In this document: piece by piece, positions 47,318 through 55,471 of the stretch
Layout of the letters: the number at the start of each line of letters is the position of its first letter
Numbering within the stretch: position 1 is the stretch's first letter
From: Rhodobacteraceae bacterium KLH11
GTDB lineage: Bacteria > Pseudomonadota > Alphaproteobacteria > Rhodobacterales > Rhodobacteraceae
Direction: 5' to 3'
NCBI GenBank assembly: GCA_000158135.1
Contig: DS999531.1
Location: forward strand, 2,537,529-2,601,528
DNA length: 64,000 nt
Notes under the pieces: model-generated
Seen by the model: only the letters and a program-made list of their open reading frames with translations
Databases searched by the model: none
Told to the model about the DNA's origin: nothing
Made by a program: the position numbers and the translations under genes

Positions 47318-48303
47318 TCAGTGATGGGTGGGTTGTATGCGGTCTTGTCTGAGGTCGCGGGCCGAGAGGCCGTGAGCGGTGCGGAAAGCACGGGCGAAGG
47401 TGGATTGCGAAGCAAACCCGGTGGCGAGCGCCACATCCATCAGGGGGAGGTCGGTATCGGTGACAAGCCGGCGGGCCTCGGCCAGGCGCAGTTGCAGGTA
47501 GTGATCTGCGGCGTGGTGTTCAGGCGCAGGCGGAATTGTTGCTGCAGGGTGCGCGGGCTGGTGCCCAGCGTGTCGGCGATCTGGGCCAGAGGCAGCGGGT
47601 CGTCAAGCGCGGATTCCATCAGCGCGTTGGCCTTGGCTGTCAGGGCCGTGTGGCGATGCGGAGCGCCGGTGCGGCTTTGGGGTTTTGACGGCTCGGATGT
47701 GCCTTCGTAGAGGAACAGGCCCGAGACACGGGCCGCGAACCCTGCGCCATGGCGGGCTGCAATGATGTGCAGCATCATGTCGATTGCAGGGACGGCGCCG
47801 CCAGAGGTCAGGCGATTTGCGGACACGGTGAACCGGTCGGGGCGCACATCGACCTCGGGGAAGCGGGCAGCGAAGTTGCCGAGGTCCTCCCAGTGGGTTG
47901 TGGCGGCGTGACCGTCGAGCAGACCGGCCTCGGCCAAGAGCCAGGGACCGCCATCGATCCCGGCCATGGTGGCCCCGCTGGCGGCGATGCGGCGTAGCCC
48001 GGCCAGCAGGCTGGGCGTGGCATGGCGGGCCAGTTGGAACCCGGCCACGACGATCATCAGGTCACAGCCCTGCAGGCGCGCCAGCGGGGTGCCTTGCACG
48101 GTCAGGGCGCTGGTCAGCATTGCGGGTTCGGTGGTGGCTGTGACGTAGTCCCAATCAAAAGCGGGCCGGTCTGCCAACCGGTTGGCCGCGCGCATCGGAT
48201 CGACCGCGGCGGCAAAGCTGAGCGTGTTGCATTCGTCCAGCACCAGTACCGCCGTTTTAAGGGCGCGGTGTTCGGGTTGAAGGATATTTTTTGCGGATTT
48301 CAT
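47318..48303 (-). pseudogene. GlxA/CdhR-type AraC regulator with frameshift
   Basis: N-terminal DJ-1/PfpI-like domain (KTAVLVLDECNTLSFAAAVDPMRAANRL, GIDGGPWLLAEAGLLDGHAATTHW) and C-terminal AraC helix-turn-helix, as in regulators of carnitine and betaine catabolism. After SPRTLQQQFRLRLNTTPQ the frame is lost; skipping one base gives HYLQLRLAEARRLVTDT and then VALATGFASQSTFARAFRT, ending at 47318. A single C on the + strand seems to be missing at about 47506. As read, the protein stops at 47440 without its second helix-turn-helix. ATG 48303 is preferred to TTG 48327. Confidence 0.85.
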
Positions 48304-48388
48304 CAAGTCTGATTCGCATTTCGCCAAGTGATTTGCTTAAGGCTGCGTCAGAGTTGGGGTTGACGCAAATCGGAATCCGGGGAGAAGC

Positions 48389-48432
48389 CTGGGGAAAACC
48401 CAAGGTAAAACCGGGTATAAGCTGGGGAAAAC
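48389..48432. promoter_or_regulatory. Direct repeat CTGGGGAAAAC x2, upstream of BKACE gene
   Basis: Eleven-bp perfect direct repeats at 48389-48399 and 48422-48432, 33 bp apart (about three DNA turns), in the 132-bp divergent region between the AraC-type regulator and the carnitine genes. AraC-family proteins commonly bind direct repeats; the downstream copy ends 3 bp before the ATG. Confidence 0.4.
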
Positions 48433-48435
48433 GCC

Positions 48436-49353
48436 ATGCCTTTGGAAATGAACCGCGAAGTCTTTATCACATGTGCTGTCACCGGCTCGGGCGGGACGCA
48501 GGATCGCAGCCCACATGTGCCGCGTTCACCTGCGCAGATTGCCGACAGTGCGATTGCTGCAGCCAAGGCGGGTGCAGCGGTGGTGCATTGCCATGTGCGT
48601 GATCCCCAGACGGGTGCGCCCTCGCGTGATCTGGCGCTCTATCGTGAGGTGACGGATCGTATCCGCGATGCCGAGGTTGACGCGGTGCTGAACCTGACGG
48701 CGGGCATGGGCGGGGATATGGTCTTTGGCGGCATTGAAAACCCTCTGCCTTTGGCTGAGGCCGGTACGGATCTGGTTGGTGCCACCGAGCGTGTGGCGCA
48801 TGTGGCGGAATGCCTGCCCGAGATATGCACTCTGGATTGCGGCACGATGAATTTTGCTGAAGCCGACTATGTGATGACCAATACGCCCGGCGCGCTGCGC
48901 GCAATGGGGCGGATGATGACCGATCTGGGGGTGAAGCCCGAGATTGAGGCCTTTGATACCGGCCATCTGTGGTTTGCCAAGCAACTTGTAAAAGAGGGTA
49001 TTCTGGACAGCCCTGCCTTGGTTCAGTTGTGTATGGGTGTGCCCTGGGGCGCGCCGGATGATCTGAATACCTTCATGGCGATGGTGAACAACGTGCCGGA
49101 GGATTGGATCTTCAGCGCGTTTTCGCTGGGACGGCATGAGATGGCTTATGTGGCAGCCTCGGTTCTGGCGGGTGGCAATGTGCGGGTTGGGCTGGAGGAC
49201 AATCTGTGGCTTGAGAAAGGGGTGCTGGCGGAGAACTGGCAGCTTGTTGAACGGGCTGGCAGCATCATCGAAAACATGGGCGCGCGGGTGATCGGGCCGC
49301 AGGAGGTGCGTGAGAAGTTGGGATTGGTGAAACGGGCCCCGGGGGCGCGGTGA
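48436..49353 (+). CDS. BKACE-family beta-keto acid cleavage enzyme (3-dehydrocarnitine cleavage)
   Basis: 305-aa DUF849/BKACE TIM-barrel enzyme. The zinc site HCHVRD (about 51-56) and later His/Glu ligands are visible, plus the start EVFITCAVTGSGGT and substrate-loop FDTGHLWFAKQLV. BKACE enzymes condense a beta-keto acid with acetyl-CoA to give acetoacetate and a new CoA ester. Next to a carnitine-dehydrogenase-thioesterase fusion, the substrate is most likely 3-dehydrocarnitine, giving betainyl-CoA. The assignment of substrate is from context. Confidence 0.9.
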   Translation: MPLEMNREVFITCAVTGSGGTQDRSPHVPRSPAQIADSAIAAAKAGAAVVHCHVRDPQTGAPSRDLALYREVTDRIRDAEVDAVLNLTAGMGGDMVFGGIENPLPLAEAGTDLVGATERVAHVAECLPEICTLDCGTMNFAEADYVMTNTPGALRAMGRMMTDLGVKPEIEAFDTGHLWFAKQLVKEGILDSPALVQLCMGVPWGAPDDLNTFMAMVNNVPEDWIFSAFSLGRHEMAYVAASVLAGGNVRVGLEDNLWLEKGVLAENWQLVERAGSIIENMGARVIGPQEVREKLGLVKRAPGAR

Positions 49354-49364
49354 AATTGGATGGA

Positions 49365-49411
49365 TTGGGGGCCAGCCCCCAAACCCCCGGAGTATTTCTG
49401 AAAAGCTGAAG
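49365..49411 (+). repeat. Copy (D) of the intergenic repeat
   Basis: Hairpin TTGGGGGC-CA-GCCCCCAA (49365-49382) followed by the 28-nt core at 49384-49411 (CCCCCGGAGTATTTCTG, ending AGCTGAAG), 25 of 28 identical to copy C. It separates the BKACE gene from the dehydrogenase-thioesterase gene. Confidence 0.75.
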
Positions 49412-49437
49412 ATGCAGGGTTGAGCGGGTTTAATGTC

Positions 49438-50901
49438 ATGAAAACAGCGGCAATTATTGGTGGTGGGGTTATTGGTGGCGGCTGGGCTGCGCGGTTTCTG
49501 CTGAATGGTTGGGATGTGCGGGTGTTTGATCCGGATCCGGACGCCCGGCGCAAGATTGGTGAGGTGCTGGGAAATGCGCGCCGGTCTTTGCCGGGTTTAA
49601 GCGATGTGCCTTTGCCGCCTGAGGGGGCACTGACCTTTCATGATGACATGGGGGCCGCCGTTCGGGGGGCTGTGTGGGTTCAAGAGAGTGTTCCGGAACG
49701 TCTTGATCTGAAGCTGAAGGTTTATCAAAGTGTGCAGGAGGTCTGTGATCCGGGTGCGATCATCGGGTCTTCGACCAGCGGGTTCAAGCCTTCAGAGTTG
49801 CAGGAAGGGGCGTTGCGGCCTGAGCAGATCGTGGTGACGCATCCGTTCAACCCGGTTTATCTGCTGCCCCTGATTGAGCTTGTGCCGAGTGATGCGAACG
49901 CGCCCGGGATGGTTGAGCAAGCCAAAGAATTGTTGAAATCTGTTGGGTTCTTTCCACTGCATGTCCGCAAGGAAATCGATGCGCATATTGCCGACCGGTT
50001 CCTTGAAGCGGTCTGGCGCGAGGCACTGTGGCTGGTCAGGGATGGTATTGCCACGACCGAGGAAATTGACGAGGCGATCCGTATGGGCTTTGGCATCCGC
50101 TGGGCGCAGATGGGGTTGTTCGAGACTTATCGTGTGGCCGGTGGCGAGGCCGGGATGCGGCATTTCATGGCGCAGTTCGGGCCCGCGCTGAAATGGCCCT
50201 GGACCAAGCTGATGGATGTGCCGGAGTTTACCGATGAGCTGGTTGATATGATCGCCGATCAGTCGGATGCGCAGTCGGGGATGCATTCGATCCGTGAGTT
50301 GGAGCGTATTCGCGACAACAATCTCGTTGGTATGATGCGCGCGCTCAAGGCGCAGAACTATGGTGCGGGGGCGGTGCTGAACCAGCATGACGCGGTGCTG
50401 AGGCCGGGGGCTTTGCCGACGCTGGATCAGGCTGATCTGAGCCAGCCGATCTTGACTCTGGCCCGGGCGGTACCGCTGGACTGGACCGACTATAACGGCC
50501 ATATGAATGAGGCGAAGTATCTGGAAGCCTTCGCCGCCGCCACCGACCGGTTCATGGAAATCATCGGCTGTGATGCAGACTACATCGCCTCGGGCGGCAG
50601 CTACTTCACTGCCGAAAACCACATCCGCTATGTGCATGAGGTTCATGCGGGTGCGCGGATTGAATGCCGCACGCAGATGCTGCTGGGGCAGGGTAAGAAA
50701 CTGCACGTGTTCCACAGCATGTATGAAGGGGATACGCTGCTGGCCACGGGTGAGAGTTTTCTGCTGCATGTCAGCCTTGAAACCCGCCGCCCCAGCCCAC
50801 CGTCACCTGAAATCGAGGCCGCGATGGCGCGGGTTGCGCAAGCGCAGGCCGGGTTGCCCTATCCCGAAGGGGCCGGTGCGGCGATCCGTAAACCGGGATG
50901 A
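49438..50901 (+). CDS. Bifunctional L-carnitine dehydrogenase / betainyl-CoA thioesterase
   Basis: 487 aa, two enzymes fused. Residues 1 to about 320 are a 3-hydroxyacyl-CoA-dehydrogenase-type NAD enzyme: IGGGVIGGGWAARF (7-20), VWVQESVPERLDLK, GSSTSGFKPSEL, VVTHPFNPVYLLPLIEL, like bacterial carnitine 3-dehydrogenase. From about 335 a hot-dog thioesterase begins (RAVPLDWTDYNGHMNEAKYLEAF) with the Asp-x-N/G-His-Met-Asn pattern. This arrangement lets one protein make 3-dehydrocarnitine and later hydrolyse betainyl-CoA to glycine betaine. ATG 49438 is preferred over TTG 49420. Confidence 0.88.
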   Translation: MKTAAIIGGGVIGGGWAARFLLNGWDVRVFDPDPDARRKIGEVLGNARRSLPGLSDVPLPPEGALTFHDDMGAAVRGAVWVQESVPERLDLKLKVYQSVQEVCDPGAIIGSSTSGFKPSELQEGALRPEQIVVTHPFNPVYLLPLIELVPSDANAPGMVEQAKELLKSVGFFPLHVRKEIDAHIADRFLEAVWREALWLVRDGIATTEEIDEAIRMGFGIRWAQMGLFETYRVAGGEAGMRHFMAQFGPALKWPWTKLMDVPEFTDELVDMIADQSDAQSGMHSIRELERIRDNNLVGMMRALKAQNYGAGAVLNQHDAVLRPGALPTLDQADLSQPILTLARAVPLDWTDYNGHMNEAKYLEAFAAATDRFMEIIGCDADYIASGGSYFTAENHIRYVHEVHAGARIECRTQMLLGQGKKLHVFHSMYEGDTLLATGESFLLHVSLETRRPSPPSPEIEAAMARVAQAQAGLPYPEGAGAAIRKPG

Positions 50902-51659
50902 GCGGGCGGGTTCTGATCACGGCAGGCGCCTCGGGTGTCGGGCGGGCGATGGCCAAGGCGTTTGCGGATGCTGGCGCGCAGGTCTGGGTGGCGGATATGG
51001 ACCCGGCCGCTTTGGCAGACTGCCCGGCGCAATGGAGGAAAAGCCGGGTCGATGTGTCTGACGAAGCTGCTGTTGCGGCGATGTTCGCCGAGTTGAAAGA
51101 AGAGTGGGACGGGCTGGATGCACTCTGCGCCAATGCCGGTATCGCCGGGCCGACGGCGGCGGTTGAAGAGGTCGCGCTGGCCGATTGGCGGGCTTGCTTG
51201 TCGGTCAATCTGGAAGGGGCGTTTTTATGCAGCAAATACGCGGTGCCGCTGATGAAGCCGCATCGCAAAGGCGTGGTGCTGATCACGTCGTCAACCGCTG
51301 GCCAATATGGCTATCCCAATCGTGCACCCTATGCCGCCGCCAAATGGGGCATGGTCGGGCTGGGCAAGACACTGGCGATGGAGCTTGGGCCGTATGGGAT
51401 TCGCTGCAACGTGATTTGCCCCGGTGCGGTCGAAGGGCCCCGGATGGAAGGCGTATTGCAGCGCGAGGCCGCCGCCAAAGGCATGACCCGTGATCAGGTT
51501 TATGATGGCTATGCGTCAGGCACCTCGATGGGTCGGTTTGTCGAGGCGCAGGACATTGCCAATATGGCCGTTTTTCTGGCGTCAGATGCGGCGCGGCTGG
51601 TATCGGGTCAGGTGATCGCGGTGGATGGCCATACGGTCAACCCTGATCCGAAGCTGTAA
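50898..51659 (+). CDS. SDR dehydrogenase in the carnitine cluster
   Basis: 253-aa short-chain dehydrogenase with TAGASGVGRAMA (8-19), CANAGIAG near 78, and the catalytic TSSTAGQYGYPNRAPYAAAKWGMVG near 134-158. Start overlaps the carnitine dehydrogenase stop (ATGA), so it belongs to the pathway. I infer oxidation of D-carnitine or another quaternary-amine alcohol, but no residue proves this. Confidence 0.85.
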   Translation: MSGRVLITAGASGVGRAMAKAFADAGAQVWVADMDPAALADCPAQWRKSRVDVSDEAAVAAMFAELKEEWDGLDALCANAGIAGPTAAVEEVALADWRACLSVNLEGAFLCSKYAVPLMKPHRKGVVLITSSTAGQYGYPNRAPYAAAKWGMVGLGKTLAMELGPYGIRCNVICPGAVEGPRMEGVLQREAAAKGMTRDQVYDGYASGTSMGRFVEAQDIANMAVFLASDAARLVSGQVIAVDGHTVNPDPKL

Positions 51660-51661
51660 AC

Positions 51662-51844
51662 TCAGCCCTGATTGGGGCCGCGAATCTGGCGGATCGCGCC
51701 GCGAACGGCCTGCCAGTCCTGTGCTTCTTGCTGGTTTCCGGCGGCTTCGCATTCGCGCATTTTCTGCGCGGCTTCGGCCTCGGCCCGATCCCCATGGGCC
51801 GTGTAAAGGGCACGTGCGTATTGAGCGGTTTTGAGTGCGTCCAT
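51662..51844 (-). CDS. Small hypothetical protein, 60 aa
   Basis: MDALKTAQYARALYTAHGDRAEAEAAQKMRECEAAGNQQEAQDWQAVRGAIRQIRGPNQG: Ala/Gln/Arg-rich and almost all helical, with no membrane segment; the middle pattern of alternating charged and Ala residues suggests a helical hairpin. GGAGG lies nine bases before ATG 51844; ATG 51853 is too close to it. I recall similar short proteins in roseobacters but know no function. Confidence 0.72.
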   Translation of the reverse strand: MDALKTAQYARALYTAHGDRAEAEAAQKMRECEAAGNQQEAQDWQAVRGAIRQIRGPNQG

Positions 51845-52030
51845 TCCTGTCATCCTCCATCTCAGATCGGAATGTCAAAGGGTTCGCGCGGGGTGAGTAT
51901 ACTATAGTTTGCTCTACGGGTCATGTTTCTGTGATCTGCGGTTTGGCTGAGGGCCGATCTTATCAGGGATCAGGAAAAACCAGACCGCATCCGCTCTGGC
52001 CAAAACCCTGATTTGAGGGCAGAAGAGAGC

Positions 52031-52933
52031 ATGAGTTTATGGATCCCCGTCACCATCGCCGCCGCCGCGTTTCAGACCGTGCGGTTCATGCTGCAGAAAT
52101 CGCTGAGCAGCGTGAAACTCTCGGCTGCCGGTGCAACCTTTGCGCGGTTTGCCTATTCGCTGCCGCTGGCCTTGCTGGGGCTGTTTGTTGCGCTGGGTGT
52201 GACCGGGTTTGACCTGCCAGCGCTATCGGTGCGGTTCTGGGTGTTTGCCGTGATTGGCGGAACCACTCAGATTTTAGCGACCATATGCGTGGTGGCGCTG
52301 TTCAAGCAGCGCAATTTCGCGGTTGGCATCACGTTCAAGAAAACCGAAGTGATCCAGACCGCTATCGTGGGGTTTCTCATCCTTGGGGATCAGGTTTCAT
52401 CCGGGGCGCTGATGGCTATTCTGCTTGGGCTTCTGGCGGTTCTGTTGCTGTCCAAAACACCCGGCGACAGCGGCCCATGGTGGCAATACCTGACCAATAG
52501 GGCCTCACGCCTTGGGTTGGGGTCGGGCGTATTGTTTGCGTTTTCGTCCGTCAGCTATCGCGGAGCGTCGCTGCAGCTGGGAGATATGGATGCCTGGTTC
52601 CGGGCACTGGTAACGCTTGCGGTGGTGGTGTCGTTCCAGTTCGTCAGCATGGGGCTGTGGCTGTTGTGGCGCGACCGGGCCGAGCTGCGCGCGGTGTGGG
52701 AGACCCGGCAAACCGGCGTCTTTGTCGGACTGACCAGCCTAAGCGGGTCATTTTGCTGGTTCTTTGCCTTCACGTTGCAGAATGCGGCCTATGTCAAGGC
52801 GCTGGGGCAGGTCGAGCTGATTCTCAGCCTGCTCGCCTCGATCCTGTTTTTCAAAGAACGTATCACCCGGCGTGAGATTGCCGGGATGATGTTGCTGGGC
52901 CTGTCGATACTGGCGCTTGTATCGTCGATCTAG
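52031..52933 (+). CDS. EamA-family transporter
   Basis: 300-aa inner-membrane protein of the drug/metabolite transporter superfamily with about ten helices. Starts MSLWIPVTIAAAAFQTVRFMLQK; ATICVVALFKQRNFAVGITFKKTEVIQTAIVGFLILGD and VELILSLLASILFFKERITRREIAGMMLLGLSILALVSS are the two EamA half ends. It is only distantly like the transporter at 24526. Substrate unknown. The stop overlaps the convergent helicase stop by 4 bp. The 180 bp upstream carry TATACTATAG, a possible promoter element. Confidence 0.87.
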   Translation: MSLWIPVTIAAAAFQTVRFMLQKSLSSVKLSAAGATFARFAYSLPLALLGLFVALGVTGFDLPALSVRFWVFAVIGGTTQILATICVVALFKQRNFAVGITFKKTEVIQTAIVGFLILGDQVSSGALMAILLGLLAVLLLSKTPGDSGPWWQYLTNRASRLGLGSGVLFAFSSVSYRGASLQLGDMDAWFRALVTLAVVVSFQFVSMGLWLLWRDRAELRAVWETRQTGVFVGLTSLSGSFCWFFAFTLQNAAYVKALGQVELILSLLASILFFKERITRREIAGMMLLGLSILALVSSI

Positions 52934-54282
52934 CCCGCGCGCCGCTCGTCAAAGCTGAGCGCGATAAAATTGGGCAGGTGATCCCCCATACCAACAACGG
53001 GCCGGCCGTTATCGTCGCGGCGTCCGCGACCACGCCCTTTGGGTTCGCGATCCTTGCGGCTTTCGCTTTTTCGACTCTCTGATTCTCTGGCCTTTTTCTC
53101 GGGCTTCGGAGCTTCGGGTTTCGGCTCATCTGCCTTGACCGGATTGTCGATGCGCGGAATTTCCTTCTGGATCAGGCTTTCAATCGCTGTCAGAGCCTTT
53201 TCATCGCGGCCCGAGCAAATGGTGATCGCTTTGCCTTCACGGCCTGCACGCCCGGTACGACCGATGCGGTGCACATAATCTTCGGGGTGGCCGGGGACAT
53301 CGAAGTTGAACACATGGCTGACCGAAGGCACATCCAGCCCGCGCGCGGCCACATCCGACGCGACCAGCAGGCGCAACGTTCCATCGCGGAAGCCATCCAG
53401 TGTTTTCATCCGTTGCGACTGGTCCAGATCCCCATGGATCGCGGCGGCGTCATAGCCGTATTTCTTCAACGACTTGGCGCAGATATCCACATCGGTCTTG
53501 CGGTTGCAGAAGATGATCGCATTGGTGCATTTGTCGCCTTCGGCATCGATCAGCGCGCGCAGGGTCTTGCGTTTCTGGCTGGCCTCACGATCGCGGCGAC
53601 CGCCTTTGAACATGACCACACCCTGTTCAATGGTTTCCGAGGCGGTGGCTTGCCGCGCAACCTCGACCCGGGTGGGGGCCGACAGGAACGTATCGGTGAT
53701 CCGCTCGATCTCGGGGGCCATGGTGGCCGAGAAGAACAGCGTCTGGCGGGTAAAGGGCGTCAGCGAGAAAATGCGCTCGATATCTGGGATGAACCCCATG
53801 TCGAGCATCCGGTCGGCTTCATCCACCACCATGATCTGTACGCCTGTCAGCAGCAGCTTGCCACGTTCGAAATGGTCCAGCAGACGGCCCGGCGTGGCGA
53901 TCAACACGTCAACGCCGCGATCGATCAGGGCATCCTGTTCCTTGAAGCTGACACCGCCGATCAGCAGCGCTTTGGTCAGCTTGAGATGTTTGGCATAGGT
54001 GTCGAAGTTTTCGGCCACCTGTGCGGCCAGTTCCCGTGTCGGGCACAAGACCAGCGAGCGCGGCATCCGCGCCCGCGCGCGTCCACGTGCCAGCAGCGTG
54101 ATCATCGGCAGGGTGAAACTGGCAGTTTTGCCGGTGCCGGTCTGGGCGATCCCCAGAACATCACGCCCTTCCAGCGCTGCAGGAATCGCGCCTTCCTGGA
54201 TCGGGGTCGGAGATTCGTATCCGGCTTCCTCAATAGCTTTGAGGACCTTCGGGTTCAGGTTCAGTTCGTTAAACTTTGTCAT
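52930..54282 (-). CDS. DEAD-box ATP-dependent RNA helicase (RhlE-like)
   Basis: 450 aa. Q motif FNELNLNPKVLKAIEEAGYESPTPIQ, Walker A AQTGTGKT (47-54), PTRELAAQV, DEAD in VVDEADRML, SAT in FFSATMAPE, and helicase domain motifs VASDVAARGLD and HRIGRTGRAG are complete. The C-terminal tail (from about 385) is Lys/Glu/Arg-rich with RGRGRR, typical of RhlE-type proteins that act in ribosome assembly or cold adaptation. ATG 54282 fits best; ATG 54297 is possible. Confidence 0.94.
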   Translation of the reverse strand: MTKFNELNLNPKVLKAIEEAGYESPTPIQEGAIPAALEGRDVLGIAQTGTGKTASFTLPMITLLARGRARARMPRSLVLCPTRELAAQVAENFDTYAKHLKLTKALLIGGVSFKEQDALIDRGVDVLIATPGRLLDHFERGKLLLTGVQIMVVDEADRMLDMGFIPDIERIFSLTPFTRQTLFFSATMAPEIERITDTFLSAPTRVEVARQATASETIEQGVVMFKGGRRDREASQKRKTLRALIDAEGDKCTNAIIFCNRKTDVDICAKSLKKYGYDAAAIHGDLDQSQRMKTLDGFRDGTLRLLVASDVAARGLDVPSVSHVFNFDVPGHPEDYVHRIGRTGRAGREGKAITICSGRDEKALTAIESLIQKEIPRIDNPVKADEPKPEAPKPEKKARESESRKSESRKDREPKGRGRGRRDDNGRPVVGMGDHLPNFIALSFDERRAG

Positions 54283-54467
54283 ATATGTCCGGTTCATGCG
54301 GACTCTGGACCTGGCCCGCGCGTCTGAAAAAATGCCGGGCCCGGATGGCCACGCGCCTGATGCGCGGTGCGGCTTGAGCGCGGACATAACAAAATCATAA
54401 GGAAGGGTCAAATGAAGACGGCTTAACCTGCGCAAACCGGCGCAAGACGGCAGTTTCCAGCAACAAT

Positions 54468-55409
54468 TCAGGTGGTTCCCGGGAAGTGTTTCGTTACTTT
54501 TTCGCCCAGATTCAACGGCCTGTGCCGCAGCAAGCCCTGATCTTTTAATCGGGCCTGAACGTTCGGATCGGCACCGCTGAGTTCATCGTAAAAAGCGCGC
54601 AGACCAACTTCGCCCTGTTCTGCCTCAATCCAGCTGAGCAGTTCATGCATGTTCAATCCACCCATATGCCGGGGGGCATTGGGGGACATTCCCGGCTGAT
54701 ACGAACCGCGCTCCAAACGAAACCTATAATGTGCCAGCCAATGTTCCCAGTCCGGGGCGTGCCGGTGGCAGAGTTCGATCTGAGGGATTTCCAGCCTGGC
54801 GGGCACAATCACGTTGCTCTGATAGACATTGTGAATGCGGTCCTTGAGGTATTTGAGACCGGAACGAACAAAAATCTTGCCCTGAACATGGCTTAGAAAG
54901 CCGCCCAGAACGAATCCCCCAAAATTGGGGTAAAGCGTTTCGACAAGCGCCGCGCGTTCGGGGCCGGACGGGATATATGCCTTGTACATGTCCTCGCCAC
55001 CACACAACGCTTCCATAGGGCGAATACGGGCGGCAAGTGTGTCCGAAGGAATATCCGCCAACACGTTTTTTACCGGTGCGTGCGGCCACAGGAATTCGTC
55101 AATGTCGATATGAGCCAACCAATCCAAATCGGTCTGGCGGTAGATAAACGTCGCGTTGTGGGATTGTCGGACCTGATGCTTCTCGGGCCGTTCGATCCCG
55201 CGACGTTGCCAGAATTCCCCGTTGCAGACGCGGATTTCAATTTTTGGATGTCGTCGCAGCACCCGTACCGCGCGTCGGTTTGGCTCGTCCAGAAATACAT
55301 GCAGACGGTCGACGCCCAGGTCGATGTGATGTGCGGCAAATCGCAGGATATCGTCCAGTGGCGCGCGCGTTGTGCACACGATGCCCCAGGTTGGCCCGTC
55401 CTGCGTCAT
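54468..55409 (-). CDS. Glycosyltransferase family 2-like protein
   Basis: 313 aa. The N-terminal WGIVCTTRAPLDDILRFAAHHIDLGVDRLHVFLDEP and DWLAHIDIDEFLWP (DxD-type metal motif) mark the Glyco_tranf_2_4 group found in roseobacters. No membrane segment. The acceptor is unknown; capsule, LPS or exopolysaccharide are options. ATG 55409 follows AGGAACC. Neighbours (helicase, RF3) give no clue. Confidence 0.82.
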   Translation of the reverse strand: MTQDGPTWGIVCTTRAPLDDILRFAAHHIDLGVDRLHVFLDEPNRRAVRVLRRHPKIEIRVCNGEFWQRRGIERPEKHQVRQSHNATFIYRQTDLDWLAHIDIDEFLWPHAPVKNVLADIPSDTLAARIRPMEALCGGEDMYKAYIPSGPERAALVETLYPNFGGFVLGGFLSHVQGKIFVRSGLKYLKDRIHNVYQSNVIVPARLEIPQIELCHRHAPDWEHWLAHYRFRLERGSYQPGMSPNAPRHMGGLNMHELLSWIEAEQGEVGLRAFYDELSGADPNVQARLKDQGLLRHRPLNLGEKVTKHFPGTT

Positions 55410-55471
55410 GTGGTTCCTGAACGCTCCGTTGTTGCCGCTAATGCGGGGCGGGCTGCATTGCGCGCCTCGTA

